The notes beneath the pieces are model-generated. The model saw nothing but the letters and a program-made list of their open reading frames with translations. It was not told the origin of the DNA and ran no database searches. The position numbers and the translations under genes are program-made. A stretch of 64,000 nt of DNA. Origin: Craspedostauros australis. Taxonomy: Eukaryota; Bacillariophyta; Bacillariophyceae; Mastogloiales; Achnanthaceae. Positions 20,805 to 31,920 of this stretch are shown one piece after another (position 1 is the first letter of the stretch; each line of letters begins with the position of its first letter). The stretch is from positions 1,660,160 to 1,724,159 of the forward strand of contig JAMXDE010000016.1 in the NCBI GenBank assembly GCA_026770025.1, in the 5' to 3' direction.

Positions 20805-21224
20805 TGCGCTCAGCAAGTACCACAAGATGTTCTTTGACGTCCAACTCCCCATGAAGCGTGAAGGCCATGACTCCCCGCTGGTGCAGGTTATCGCCGGTAT
20901 GAACGCCCTTCGTGCATTCATTTTCAGGGCGGACTCGAAGGCGCAGATCATTGCGTGGCATAAGAACAATACAATGCTTCCATGGACCTCCACTGACGTA
21001 CCATGGTCCACAAGGGAGACCCTGAAACAAATTGTGGAGAGTCTCTATGCAAAGACGGGATCCATGACATACAACAGACTGCGGGCTGCTCATAAGCAGG
21101 AGATTGAAGCATTTGACAATGATGGTACCCTGAGCATGGCAGCCATTCATTTTCGCAAGTCAGATATCCAGGAGCACAACATCATTGCAGCCAGCTGGTT
21201 GTTTGGGAGCCACAGCACTACCAA
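20752..21224 (+). pseudogene. M cargo gene, C-terminal part, cut by B1
   Basis: An open frame with protein-like composition (VNDALSKYHKMFFDVQLPMK, VIAGMNALRAFIFRADSKAQ, TETLK-type helices near the end) runs straight into the LTR of B1 at 21225. If B1 is removed, the frame continues for nine codons and meets TGA at 29119-29121, a plausible natural end. No known domain was recognised. Confidence 0.45.
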
Positions 21225-21434
21225 TGTTGGCAAGTTCCGCTCACGGTAACCTACGATCGTGGAAGGTGGTATAGGTTGATAGTCGTTCGTTTGCTATTTC
21301 ATTAGTTGGTTACTCCGATCCTCTTGGTGTACACCAGTTGTCTTGCCCGATGCTCTCGGTGCTTCAATCTGTTTCGTAGATTCAGTCTCCGACTATGAGT
21401 CGGTACGCGAGATGCTCTCTCGCTCTTCTCTCTT

Positions 21435-21468
<34 letters not shown>

Positions 21469-22035
21469 ATCGTGTACTTGCACTACACGATACTCCGTGT
21501 TCGATGCATACTCCGCATTCAACACTCCGTTCATTCAGTACTGGCTCCTACTCCATGAGTACTCGCCATTTGAAGTTCACCTTCTGTATCCATAATGCTG
21601 ATGCCCTTCGGTCATCGGATCTTAGCCTCCTGCTCTGACTTGGAGACAGATGTCGACATGGTGACATGATGACATCCTGTCGACGTCAGTAGGCGTCCTT
21701 CTGCTCTCCAGATGTCACGTTCCATTGGTGATGCAGTGGTCTGTCAGATGATATTGTCATCTGAGGTTTAGTTGGGAAGTACCTCGAGATTCTCTTGGTG
21801 CCATTGATGGATGGACGGACGATCTTCCAATTCTCTCAGAAATCGTTATTTGCAAATTTCCTCCAGAAATCTTGCCCCTTTTCATGTGTTCCATTTCCGC
21901 TGTAATTCTGACGAATCACAGTATACTATCAACACGAATGTGGTTATACCATCCAAGTGCGTATGAGAGAATAGCGGGTGAACGATGCACATATACACGT
22001 ACATCTCGACATATACTCACATGTACATCTCGACA
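21225..22035 (-). repeat. 3' LTR of B1 (811 bp)
   Basis: Plus-strand ends TGTTGGCAAG and CTCGACA. It contains a long CT microsatellite (about 21430-21466) that is much shorter in the other B LTRs. The internal side reads AGGAAGGG on the minus strand (polypurine tract, 22036-22043). Confidence 0.9.
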
Positions 22036-22055
22036 CCCTTCCTGTGTGCATTCGG

Positions 22056-25000
22056 TCATTCGAATGTTCTCGATGTGTCAAGGTACGACTTCTCATGTTC
22101 GCGTTGCAAGTCGGCCTTGATGTTCTTGGTGAATCCGTCGCTTGTGTTCTGCTCGGATTTGACAAAAATGATTTCGATGGTTTTGTTGATTATCATGTTC
22201 CTCACGTAGTGATGGCGCACGTCGATGTGCCGCGATCGTTGGGATGTTGATGTGTTCTTGGCGATGAAGATCGCTCCGATGTTGTCCACACGGACCTTGA
22301 TCGGTGTCTTCACTGGGACGCCCACACTCTCGAGTAGCTGCACGACGAAGAAGATTTCCTTTGCCGCTTTGGAAAGGGCAACGTATTCTGCTTCAGATGA
22401 GCTGAGTGTGACGGCCTTCTGTGCCTTGGATTGCCAGAGGATTGGCACCTTGCACAGGTATAGGATGAACCCTCCTACGCTGATTCTCGTGTTCTTGTCT
22501 CCTGCATATTCGCTATCGCAGAAGAGCTCCATGTCCCAGCCGTCATTGTCTGGACGCGCTGGATGGATCTTCAATCCATAGTCCTTTGTATCAATCACAT
22601 ACTTGATGATCTGATACATCTCCTTCATTGCGGCCTTGGTGGGCCCGATCGATACCTTGGAGAGTTCCCTCACAGGGTTCGCGATATCTGGTCGCGAGTG
22701 CTTGATGAGGAAGAGTAGCATACCGACGCCTCGACGGTATTCGGCATGTTCTTCCGGTCCGACCTTCTGTAGTCCGTTATCTTCGGATGGTCGTACGATG
22801 ATTTGACCCGGGGTTCCGGTGTCGCGTAACGCTGCATCTTCTCAACCTTGGTTCCGAATTCTTCGATGAGATGTCGGATGAGGTGTGGTTGACGCAATGT
22901 CGCTCTAGTCTTGTCGTGGTTCAACTCGATGTTGCAGCTGAGGTAGTCTCCGAGTCCGCGCTCGATTGTCACCTTGAACTTGCTGCCTTGGATGTCTTTC
23001 AGGAATGTCTCCAGTGCCTTGGAGTCTCCGCAGCAGAAGCAATCGTCCATGTAGATGGCCACGATCATGCTTCCTTCGTTCGTCTTCCTGTAGAACAGGC
23101 ACGGGTCTGCTGCGCTCTGTTCGAAGTTGATATTCTTGAGGGTCGATACCAACATCTTGAACCATTGCCTGGCGCTCTGCACAAGTCCGTAGATTGGCTT
23201 GTATAGGGTCAGGGCTTCGTCTGGTTGATGATCCATCCCATTGGGACAGTTCATGTAGATCTCCTCGTCGAGGTCTCCGTGTAGGAATGCCGTTTCGACA
23301 TCGACGAGTGCGCAGTCCATCTTCTTGATCAGCATGATCACCATCATGACCCGATAGGTCACGTCATGGATGACAGGTGAGTAATGCTCTTGGAAGTCCA
23401 CTCCTGCGACTTGTGAATAGCCACATGCAACGAGCCGCGCTCGATGTGTGCCGTCACGCTTCAGCTTGAAGACCCATTTGCACTTGCAGCATCTGCGGCC
23501 GCGTGGGATGGCGTCTCATTTGATCTTGCTGTACACCTTGCGTGTATCCATGGAGTCGAACTCCTTCTTGATGGCTGCTCGGTATCCCTTTCGATGAATA
23601 GGGTCTGGATGATTGAAGGCTCCGTCGAATGTCATAGGTTCGATGTGCTTCTCTGGTTCCTTGTTCTCGTCTTGCATCGATAGTCCGATATCGATCGCTG
23701 GTACCTCGGTGATGATTGCATTCATTCTGTATAGTCCTGTTGTGCTATGGTGAGTGATCTCGATCTCTCCTTCATCTATGATTTCTTCGTTATCTGTAGT
23801 TTCGTTGTTGGAGTCGTCGATCATCTCATCGCTAAGTTCATCACTGTCTTCGTTGGATGATGGTTCGCTCTCATAGCCCTCTTCCTTTCGGCCTCGTTCG
23901 TTGAAGTCTGCGAGCTCACGCAGAGCTCTGGGAATGCTCTTCCCTGTAGTTGATTTGGGATTAGCTTCTCCCTTCCTGCCTCGCGCTTCGTGACGTCGGA
24001 TCCTCTCCTTTCTAGCTATGTCACGCTTGCTTGGTTTGCTTGGTGGAGGTCTGGATGGTGTGTCATGTGTAGATCTCGCTGGTGTGTTCGGAGGGGTGAC
24101 GTCTGTGTCATCGTCGGCTTCGTCGCCGGATGGTGTGATCTCGTCATCCTCATGATTGGATTCGCTCCGATCTTCCTCGTCGTCATGGACTAATTGAGTT
24201 ACTGCTCCGTCGTCCTCATCATCCTCATCGTCGCTGTCCGATAGGATGTGGTACATGTTACTGTTAGCGAAAGATACTCTCTTTGCTTCTGATGTTTGAC
24301 GCGTTGCCGTCTTTGGCGTTGCTCCCTTCCGTCCGATGGTTGTGAAGCCGTCTGCGTCCGTTATTCCTGTTTTGTTGGATATGTTTGGTGCTGATGCCCA
24401 GCCGCGGAACTGTCCGTATGATTGGTTGAGCTATTTGATGTCGCGAGAGCAGATCAGTGACTTGGTTGATGGTCTGTACATGTTGTAGACCCCTGAAGCG
24501 TGTTGGTGTGCATATCCGATGAACACCATCTCTTCTCCTCTATTCTTGAGCTTGGCGGTGATCCCGCCGTAGGTAGTCTTCACAACACCCACCTCTCCAA
24601 ATGTGCGGCGTGCATCCGCATATGGTGGATCGTTGCCGAAGAATTGTTGATGTGGTGACTCCTTCTGATTCTTCGCTACGGTGATGTTGGCAATGGCAGT
24701 GGCAGTGCTAGCAGCTGCTGCCCATAGGCCATGCCTATACTCTTCGTCAAGCTGTGCTCCATTGAGCATGGAGCGGATCTTGGTGTAGAGGTACGCGAAC
24801 TTGCGTTCTACTCTGCCGTTCTGTTGCGGCATGTTCGATGCCGTGAATTCGAATTTCACGTTCAGTCCTGCATCGATGAGAATATCCTGCGTGGATTTGT
24901 TCTCTCGACTGTTATCTCCTCGGAAGATGATCTGTTGGTCAACTGTCTGTGATTTGATCGTCTGGACGAATCGTTTGATGTACCCTGGTTGATCACTTTT

Positions 25001-25486
25001 GTTCTTGAGAAAGAAACTCCAGCAGTGATCTGTGCAGTCGTCCACGATCAGGGTCCAGTAGCGTTTATCTCCGAAGCTTGTGTGTTTAGTGTAACTAATG
25101 TCAATGAAGAGCCGTTCGCCGTGGCGAATCGCTCTCGGAATGGTTGCCTTCGGGATGTTCTTTACTCTTGCGTTCGCGACCGCGCAGTCGCGACATACCG
25201 GCATCTCGCCGATGATCTTCCATCCGTATTGAGCGGCTGTCCGCTTCATGGTTTCGAGTGGCGCGTGGCCGAGCATTCGATGCAAGTTCACCGCGCTGAT
25301 CTCCTTTGATGAGTTCTTGACGAGGGCTGTGCAAGCCTTGTCATCGTCCGTTGGCATGATGGGATGCATCTGCACTCCCGTGATGAATCCGTTGGATGTG
25401 GGAAAGACTCGATCGAACACGATCTTCGTTCCGGATCCGTTGATGATGTCCATCAGAATGCCGTTGCTACCAAGTTGGTAACCGTT
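22056..25486 (-). pseudogene. Copia Pol of B1: integrase, RT, RNase H, with stops and a frameshift
   Basis: This continues the Gag-protease frame after TAG. Integrase shows FIDIS, RGDNS and QQNGRVERKF (25110-24790), the DDE set. TAG at 24431-24433 replaces the Trp codon present in B2, and TGA at 23516-23518 replaces an Arg codon of B2. RT follows with KWVFK, VDVETAFLHG and YMDDC (about 23040), the Met form of the YxDD box. Near 22805-22825 the frame shifts by -1 before the RT/RNase H linker, exactly as in B2. RNase H (SSSEAEYVALS, VDNIGAIFIAK, SDGFTKN) ends at 22056. Clearly Copia and not functional as one protein unless recoding occurs. Confidence 0.9.
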
Positions 25487-28225
25487 CTACAGAGCCTTGT
25501 TCGTGGAGAAAAGGTTCACTGCCATTTTCGGTGTGTACTTCACGTCATCGAGCCGGATGATGTGGCCAGTGTTGTTTCGTTGCTTGACCTTCAAGCGAAT
25601 GGATCCCATTTTGGGAGAGTCCAGTTTCGTGCTGTCTCCCACTTGGACGAAGGACTTGATATGCCGCACGTTGAAGAGAGCGGCGTCTGAATTGACGATG
25701 TGACACCAGGCTCCGCTGTCGGCGAGCCAAGTGTTCTTGTTGACCTTGTCCTTGTGCTTGGTGCTTAGCTCATGGAGCTGCTCCGTGGCTGCCGCAGCTA
25801 TCTCGTCGTTGAAGCTGCCGTCATCGTCGTCTTCGTGAACTCCATCTTCGTTGTATGGGTTGTGATCTTCGTCGTCGTCCATGTTGTTGGGTAGTTGTGC
25901 GTAGTCCGATAGAATCGTATTGCTCCGATGTGATCCTGTGGCTGGATCGTATGGGTGGACGCGTGATCGCTCTCGCAAGAGCACACGCATGCACCCTCCA
26001 AGGATGTAATGCAGATCCGTCTCTGGGATCGTCTCTGTGTCATTCGCTTCCAATATGCGGTTGATGACGACCGAATTGGCGAGAATCTCTTCGATTGATC
26101 TGAAGTTCTCGGATAGGATGGATCCCATCATGTTCACCCATATCGGTCTGAGCACTCCTTGTACGTGTCCTGGGAAGAGTTTCGTTCCTGCTTCCATTAC
26201 GGCGTCGAAGATGAGTTGCTTTTGGATTATCAATGCTGTTGCTGTTCCGTAGGGAATGGTATCATGACGAAGGAGGTAGTTTGAGTCGTTGGGATTCCCA
26301 ATCGGTGGGAAGTCGATGTCTCTTGGATAGACGACACGCTCGTTTGGGTTGAAGCTGTCGTCTGGATGATCTTCGGTTTTGTCGCTGTCATCTTCGTCGA
26401 AGATGCCCGATCTGTTGTTCCCCGCCGCTGGAGGAGGCAGCGCCGCGCCGCCGTTCGATTCGTCTTGGCCTCTATCATTGTCGTTGATCTCGTCGTCGGC
26501 CTCTTCGCTCATGGCCTCTTCGATGTCGCTATCGTTGGCCTCGTTGCCCATCTCGGCTTCGTCGCCGTATGAACCGATCAGGTCGTGCGCGTTGAAGCAG
26601 CATTCGTAGCTCACTTCGCGTCTTGGATCCACCTCGTGGATGATGGGCTCCTCGCTGAGCCACTCCGGAACGATCTCATCGTCCTGTACTTCGTCGTCAC
26701 TTCCGACGCACTCGAAGTTATCGAAGAAGGAGTCTTCGATGTAGTCGTCAGACACCAACATGCAGAGCGGCATGTCCTTTGCCGAGAGCACCATCTCGTG
26801 CCCGCTCTTGTCGTGTCCTTCCGTTGCTGTGTTGACCTGTTCGTTGGCCTTCTTGTTCTCATTGAACTTCTTCTTTCGGCACTCCGCCTCGCAATGTCCG
26901 AAGATGCCGCAGTAGTTGCATTTGCCGTTGAAGTCGCTTCCTTTGTTGCGGTTGTTGTTGCGCTTTCCGTTCATCTTGTTGTTGTTGTTGTTTTTCTTGT
27001 TGTTCGATTTCTTGCGTTCTGGGCAATCAGCGGATCTGTGACCATACACGCCACAGTTGTGACAAGTACCCTTGAAGTTACCGGTGCTCGTGAAGCCGGT
27101 GTCGTTGCTCTTCGTGTTGCTGTCTTGGAAGTCATCGACGTATGCCTTGCCTCCTTGATGAGTGGCGTATGCAGTGCGGAGTACTCCTCTGATTGCGTTG
27201 ATGGTAACCAGTTCCGGATTGAACGTGAGTTGATGTTGGAAGTTCACGATGTGAGTTCTGTACTCGCTGCTCACCGTGCTGAGGATTTGCATGATCATTT
27301 CCTCGTCCGTGATCTCGTACTTGACATCATGGAGACGCAATCGTAAACCCTCGAGTTGCGTGATGTAGATGTCGGGGTCCGTGTCTCTCTTCATCTTTTC
27401 GTTGTTGAATTGACGCTTGAGCTTGATCTTCGTCGCTGCATCGGATGGACGAAACTTCTCCGCGAGAACGTTCCACGCTGCGTATGCGTCTCCTTCGGGG
27501 TAGTCGTCGGAGATGCATTGGTTGATGTACTGGATGGCCTGCTTGCCTTTTCCTTTCTCTGCATCCATCATGAGGATCAGATCGCTATAGCAGTCGCATC
27601 CCAGCTCGTAGATCTCCTCCATCGCTTCCTTGGCATCGCCGTCGGCTGCCGCGATCTCACTCACTGTTGGCACTTTGGTTTTACCCAACATCACGTCTCT
27701 CGTCTTCTGTGCACGAGCATATGCCTTCGCTTGGGACTCCCATGCGCTGTAGTCTTCCTGTTCACCGCTGAACATCGGCGCCTTGATGCGTCGCTTGTTC
27801 ACATTGGCTGATGTCGCCATATTGATTCGTTGTTTCGTTGTTGGTGCGCTCGCGCCCTGGATTTCCGTCTGTTTCTGTGTTGTCACTTTTTCGATTTTCA
27901 CTCGTTGTTGCGTGGAGATTGTTTTCGTCACAAATTCTCCTCCTGGTGGTGTCTCACTTTTCCCACTCTGTTTGGCTGTGCGAATGCTCTTCGTCACACC
28001 AGTCTCCTCTTGCTTGATCGCCTTGAGGATACTCTCCTTCTCGCGGTGTAGCCTTGCAGACCGTTCCTCTTCGGTCTCGTCGATCGCGCTTGCGTCTGCG
28101 CCTGATAGGACAGTAGCCGCGGCTGCTTCCTTCTCTTCTCGTGGTGGAGTCTCACTCGCACCTTCTTCTTGCTTGATAGTCGGGTTGGACAGAGGGATGT
28201 CTCTCAATTCCTCTTCCTCGCTCAT
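25487..28225 (-). CDS. Copia Gag-protease of B1 (912 aa), ends at in-frame TAG
   Basis: ATG at 28225 lies 83 bp inside the 5' LTR. The N-terminal 90 residues are acidic and Thr/Glu-rich. A UBN2-like Gag body follows (SAWESQAKAYARAQ to EYRTHIVNFQHQL). Then come two CX2CX4HX4C zinc knuckles (CHNCGVYGHRSADC and CNYCGIFGHCEAEC, about 27070-26880), a long Asp/Glu-rich stretch, and protease LADSGAW (about 25715). The frame ends at TAG 25487-25489 about 85 codons after DSGA, and integrase continues in the same frame. B2 has the same TAG at the same codon. The product would be Gag-protease without Pol unless the stop is read through. Confidence 0.88.
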   Translation of the reverse strand: MSEEEELRDIPLSNPTIKQEEGASETPPREEKEAAAATVLSGADASAIDETEEERSARLHREKESILKAIKQEETGVTKSIRTAKQSGKSETPPGGEFVTKTISTQQRVKIEKVTTQKQTEIQGASAPTTKQRINMATSANVNKRRIKAPMFSGEQEDYSAWESQAKAYARAQKTRDVMLGKTKVPTVSEIAAADGDAKEAMEEIYELGCDCYSDLILMMDAEKGKGKQAIQYINQCISDDYPEGDAYAAWNVLAEKFRPSDAATKIKLKRQFNNEKMKRDTDPDIYITQLEGLRLRLHDVKYEITDEEMIMQILSTVSSEYRTHIVNFQHQLTFNPELVTINAIRGVLRTAYATHQGGKAYVDDFQDSNTKSNDTGFTSTGNFKGTCHNCGVYGHRSADCPERKKSNNKKNNNNNKMNGKRNNNRNKGSDFNGKCNYCGIFGHCEAECRKKKFNENKKANEQVNTATEGHDKSGHEMVLSAKDMPLCMLVSDDYIEDSFFDNFECVGSDDEVQDDEIVPEWLSEEPIIHEVDPRREVSYECCFNAHDLIGSYGDEAEMGNEANDSDIEEAMSEEADDEINDNDRGQDESNGGAALPPPAAGNNRSGIFDEDDSDKTEDHPDDSFNPNERVVYPRDIDFPPIGNPNDSNYLLRHDTIPYGTATALIIQKQLIFDAVMEAGTKLFPGHVQGVLRPIWVNMMGSILSENFRSIEEILANSVVINRILEANDTETIPETDLHYILGGCMRVLLRERSRVHPYDPATGSHRSNTILSDYAQLPNNMDDDEDHNPYNEDGVHEDDDDGSFNDEIAAAATEQLHELSTKHKDKVNKNTWLADSGAWCHIVNSDAALFNVRHIKSFVQVGDSTKLDSPKMGSIRLKVKQRNNTGHIIRLDDVKYTPKMAVNLFSTNKAL

Positions 28226-28307
28226 TCAGCCTGCTGCTCTTGAATGATGTTCGTCTTCCTCGCACGATACGATTCGCGGGCTCGCCCTGATCTATCGTTT
28301 ATAAACG

Positions 28308-29090
28308 TGTTGGCGAGTTCCGCTCACGGTAACCTACGATCGTGGAAGATGGTATAGGTTGATAGTCGTTCGTTTGCTATTTCATTAGTTGGTTACTCCG
28401 ATCCTCTCGGTGTACGCCCGTTCTTCTTGCCCGATGCTCTCGGTGCTTCAATCTGTTTCGTAGATTCGGTCTCCGACTATGAGTCGGTACGCGAGATGCT
28501 CTCTCTCTCTCTTTACTCTCTCTCTCAACATCGTGTACTTGCGCTACACGATACTCCGTGTTCGATGCGTACTCCGCATTCAACACTCCGTTCGTTCAGT
28601 ACTGGTTCCTACTCCATGAGTACTCACCATTTGAAGTCCATCTTCAGTATCCATGATCTTCATGGGTCATCGGATCTTCGCCTCCTGCTCTGACTTGGAG
28701 ACAGATGTCGACGTGGTGACACAATGACATCCTGTCGACGTCAGTAGGCGTCCTTCTGCTCTCCAGATGTCACGTTCCATTGGTGATGCAGCAGTCTGTC
28801 AGATGATATCGTCATCTGAGGTTTAGTTGGGAAGTACCTCGAGATTCTCTTGGTGCCATTGATGGATGGACGGACGATCTTCCAATTCTCTCAGAAATCG
28901 TTATTTGCAAATTTCCTCCAGAAATCTTGCCCCTTTTCGTGTGTTCCGTTTCCCCTGTAATTCTGACGAATCACAGTATACTATCGACACGAATGTGCTT
29001 ATACCGTCCAAGTGCGTATGAGAGAATAGCGGGTGAACGATGCACATATACACGTACATCTCGACATATACTCACATGTACATCTCGACA
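28308..29090 (-). repeat. 5' LTR of B1 (783 bp)
   Basis: Same family as 21225-22035 and 40203-40989 but with several percent substitutions, a shorter CT run and a different small block near 28657-28667. The internal side begins with a palindrome CGTTTATAAACG (28296-28307). No clear tRNA match was recognised as primer-binding site. Confidence 0.9.
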
Positions 29091-29399
29091 TTCTCACGAT
29101 ATTGGAAGAGCAAAACCTTGAATTCGACTTGTTGGCTGTGCTGTCGGCTGTCTGCTGCCTGCTATGTGCTGCTGTGTGATGATTCCCAAACTTGTTGTTG
29201 CAGGAGTGTGAGAATTGGAGCGTAAGCGAAAAGAGACATCGAGTCAAACAAGTCAAAGATATCACGATTAGCACAGGAGGTACGAGAGCACAGGAAACAC
29301 AGAGGATGACCAGTGAGGACAGGTCAGCCACTGACATCAACAGCAACAAAAACAAACACAGGGGCGGCATCGACGCTCATGATCCCAATTGGATCACAC

Positions 29400-29430
<31 letters not shown>

Positions 29431-29586
29431 TGTAGCACCACATTCCAAGAGTGAAAGCTCTGTCTTGCTTGCTATCAACTATTCCTTATCACACAAGCAA
29501 CTGCTTCCATCCGAGTACTGCAAGCAACAGCAAACATCAACCATCACAATTGATACGAATACAACAACCCTCATTGCCCTTTGCCC
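29091..29586 (+). other. M internal DNA upstream of the transposase
   Basis: The end of the cargo gene frame is at 29119-29121. An (ATC)10 microsatellite occupies 29401-29430. An open frame of 138 codons covers part of it but encodes a Ser run from the microsatellite and has no recognised motif; I treat it as leader or promoter DNA of the transposase gene. Confidence 0.5.
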
Positions 29587-31920
29587 ATGGTTCGTGTCGG
29601 GGATTTGATCGCTTTGACCACTGCTGTCACAGTGAATCGAAAGCTGCTACCCAAAGGCCAGTACTATGTCCAAAGCTTGAAGACGAAGAGAGCTGATGGC
29701 AGCATTGTCGATCGAAACGACGGCCAGTCTCCTGCATCCGGAGATGAGCTGATGCTTCAAGTATCGCCAGTGATTGGGAGGAAGCACGTATACCTCGTCC
29801 CAGAGTCAGTGTGTGCTCCCCATTTTCTTGCCACCAAGGCCAGGAGACGTCCCAACATCAATGTTGAAAGACCATCTCTCCTATCACCGCAGCACAACTC
29901 GCTCATTGCGATTGCAGCAGCAAAGGAGACATCCAGCACACCCACATGCAAGAGAACACTGGACGCGCAACAAGCCAAGGTTGAGCGCCTCATCCAACGT
30001 GCGACAGAGGACAAGGATGCGGTACTTGCAGAGCTTGAACAAGGAATGAAGAAAGGTCAAGCTTCTTTGGGATGGCTGCGGTCGGATGCGGACACACACA
30101 GACCTCTGGGAGACTGTCGGAAGAAGCAGTTGACGTTGAAGGACAGGACCAACTATATGGTGCTCTGTATCAATTTAGACTCGTCCCAGCGCGCAAGGAA
30201 GCTCATCGCACATGCATGGGATGTGGATCCGAGCACACTGTATCGCCATTTGAAGAAGTTCCAATCAAGTGGATTGGTGGAGCGAAAGAAACGGAAGGAC
30301 CATGGTGCCAATATCATCGTCAACGCAACGATGCAGCGTCGAAACTTCACTCCTCTAGCTGCCTTTGAGAAAACATTTCGGTCTGACCATGCTGGACACT
30401 TGATTTCAAAGAAGGATATTGTCGCCGCATTCGCAGACGCGTCGCCAGTGGAGAAGAAGTTGGCCGCAGCACAAGCAAGTGAATGGATCCACCGCGGAGT
30501 CACATTGGAAACCGAGCTGCAGCAGGTATTACAGCGATGCAATGGTACCCTCTCATGGGAGGATGTGGCCAATGAGCTTGCAGGCAGTGGCAACCCGCAA
30601 ATTGTCAGTGCGGAGACCATTCGGCGTCATGTCATGTCTTTGAAAGGAAGCAAATACAAGCAGACCAAGATCTTGCCGCTCCTCACAAAAGCAACAAAGA
30701 TACAACGTGTGACTTGGGCAAAGGAGTTTTGTGTATTCTGGGCATCGGCCAAACAATTCAACAATACCCAAGTGGTGATAGCCCACATGGACGAGAAGTG
30801 GTTTTGGGTGATTGTATCTCGCAACAACATCAAAGAAGTTCTTGAGTACGGTGTCCTCCCAATTGTCCATCACACCCACCATAAGAATCATCTAGGCAAG
30901 ACCATGGTAATTGCAACAACTGCATTTGCACCAATCAACAACTCATTCGAACTTGGGGGCAAGGCCTATCGTGTCACCTTTGAACGTGTGGGGCGCATGA
31001 AAGAGGCTCTTGTGAGCACTTACAAACAAGTGATCGACAAGAATGGGAAACGTCGCCATCCTCACGTCCCAGAGAACATTTTGCGAGTGAAGGGCCAATT
31101 CTACTTCGAGGCCATGGAGATTACTGGGAGCAAGAAGGAGTACAAGAAGAAGCCAAAATACGACCTTGTGAGTTTCTTCCGCAACCATGAAATCCCCAAC
31201 CTCGAAAGGCTCTGCATGAAGATTGGTTTGGAAACGGGAAAGAGAGTTGTTGTGCGTTATCAAATGGATGGAGCCGGTCCCCACCAAGATACATTGCTGC
31301 TGGCATTCCTTACAAAGCAATTCGATCAACGGGGATGGCATTATCGCATCCAACCGCCAAATTCTCCCATCACAAATGTGAAAGACGAAAGCATATTTCC
31401 TGCATTATCAAGACATGTCTCGTCGTCCCAAGGTAAGAACAACGGAAGCCAAATTTTGACAACTGATGCACTGTGGAAGGCCTGCCAACAGTGTTGGGAA
31501 AATTTGGAGATGGACAAGGTCGCTCGCGCGTACATCCATCACCATCAAGTGGCGTACGCCATCTTGGAGGCAAAAGGAGGAGATGAATTCGTCACAAAGA
31601 GCAGGGGACTACGTATGGGTGTGCGACAATTGTGCGTTGCATCGAAAGATGAGGATGGAAAAGTGGTTGGCACACGAGTGAAAACGCACGACGAGACTGC
31701 CGAGAAGAACAAGATCAAAATGGAGTGTGGACCACGAAACTCGAAGTATGGATTGGATCGCAAACGCAAACGAGACGATGGACACGCGTGTTTGAAGTAC
31801 TCCGCTCCAAGATTCGGTGACGATCGGTCAAGCATCATGAAGATGATGCACTTGTGTGAACTACAATGCATAAAAGATCATATTCCAGAGGACCACTGTG
31901 ATTCGATCATGATAAGCTGA
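29587..31920 (+). CDS. Mariner-type DDE transposase (777 aa)
   Basis: This gene cuts and pastes transposon M. The first ATG of the frame is at 29587. A helix-turn-helix region lies near residues 175-240 (LDSSQRARKLIAHAWDVD, STLYRHLKKF). The catalytic residues are D402 in AHMDEKWFW, D561 in YQMDGAGPH and D600 in NSPITNVKDESIF. The last spacing is 38 residues, near the DD39D of plant mariner-like elements, whose QPPNSP...D...F signature it also shares. The usual Asp-Leu of SPDLN is Ile-Thr here, but that is not the catalytic Asp. The ORF ends at TGA 31918-31920, yet the same frame stays open for 69 more codons. The large N-terminal part is longer than in typical mariners (about 350 aa). Confidence 0.9.
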   Translation: MVRVGDLIALTTAVTVNRKLLPKGQYYVQSLKTKRADGSIVDRNDGQSPASGDELMLQVSPVIGRKHVYLVPESVCAPHFLATKARRRPNINVERPSLLSPQHNSLIAIAAAKETSSTPTCKRTLDAQQAKVERLIQRATEDKDAVLAELEQGMKKGQASLGWLRSDADTHRPLGDCRKKQLTLKDRTNYMVLCINLDSSQRARKLIAHAWDVDPSTLYRHLKKFQSSGLVERKKRKDHGANIIVNATMQRRNFTPLAAFEKTFRSDHAGHLISKKDIVAAFADASPVEKKLAAAQASEWIHRGVTLETELQQVLQRCNGTLSWEDVANELAGSGNPQIVSAETIRRHVMSLKGSKYKQTKILPLLTKATKIQRVTWAKEFCVFWASAKQFNNTQVVIAHMDEKWFWVIVSRNNIKEVLEYGVLPIVHHTHHKNHLGKTMVIATTAFAPINNSFELGGKAYRVTFERVGRMKEALVSTYKQVIDKNGKRRHPHVPENILRVKGQFYFEAMEITGSKKEYKKKPKYDLVSFFRNHEIPNLERLCMKIGLETGKRVVVRYQMDGAGPHQDTLLLAFLTKQFDQRGWHYRIQPPNSPITNVKDESIFPALSRHVSSSQGKNNGSQILTTDALWKACQQCWENLEMDKVARAYIHHHQVAYAILEAKGGDEFVTKSRGLRMGVRQLCVASKDEDGKVVGTRVKTHDETAEKNKIKMECGPRNSKYGLDRKRKRDDGHACLKYSAPRFGDDRSSIMKMMHLCELQCIKDHIPEDHCDSIMIS

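Larger units (their letters stand above)
21225..29090 (-). mobile_element. Copia element B1
   Basis: A minus-strand Copia element of 7.9 kb with TG...CA LTRs (21225-22035 and 28308-29090), polypurine tract, and a complete but mutated polyprotein. The flanks (ACCAA at left, TTCTC at right) do not form a TSD, and the two LTRs differ by several percent and by indels. The left LTR resembles the LTR of B2 more than its own partner. It may be a product of recombination between two B elements. It lies in the cargo gene of transposon M. Confidence 0.9.

Noticed and set aside
29401-29430. The (ATC)10, (AC)n, CT and TTC runs as a CRISPR or functional array
   Set aside because: They are simple microsatellites without spacers. 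No CRISPR-like array is present, as expected for a eukaryote.
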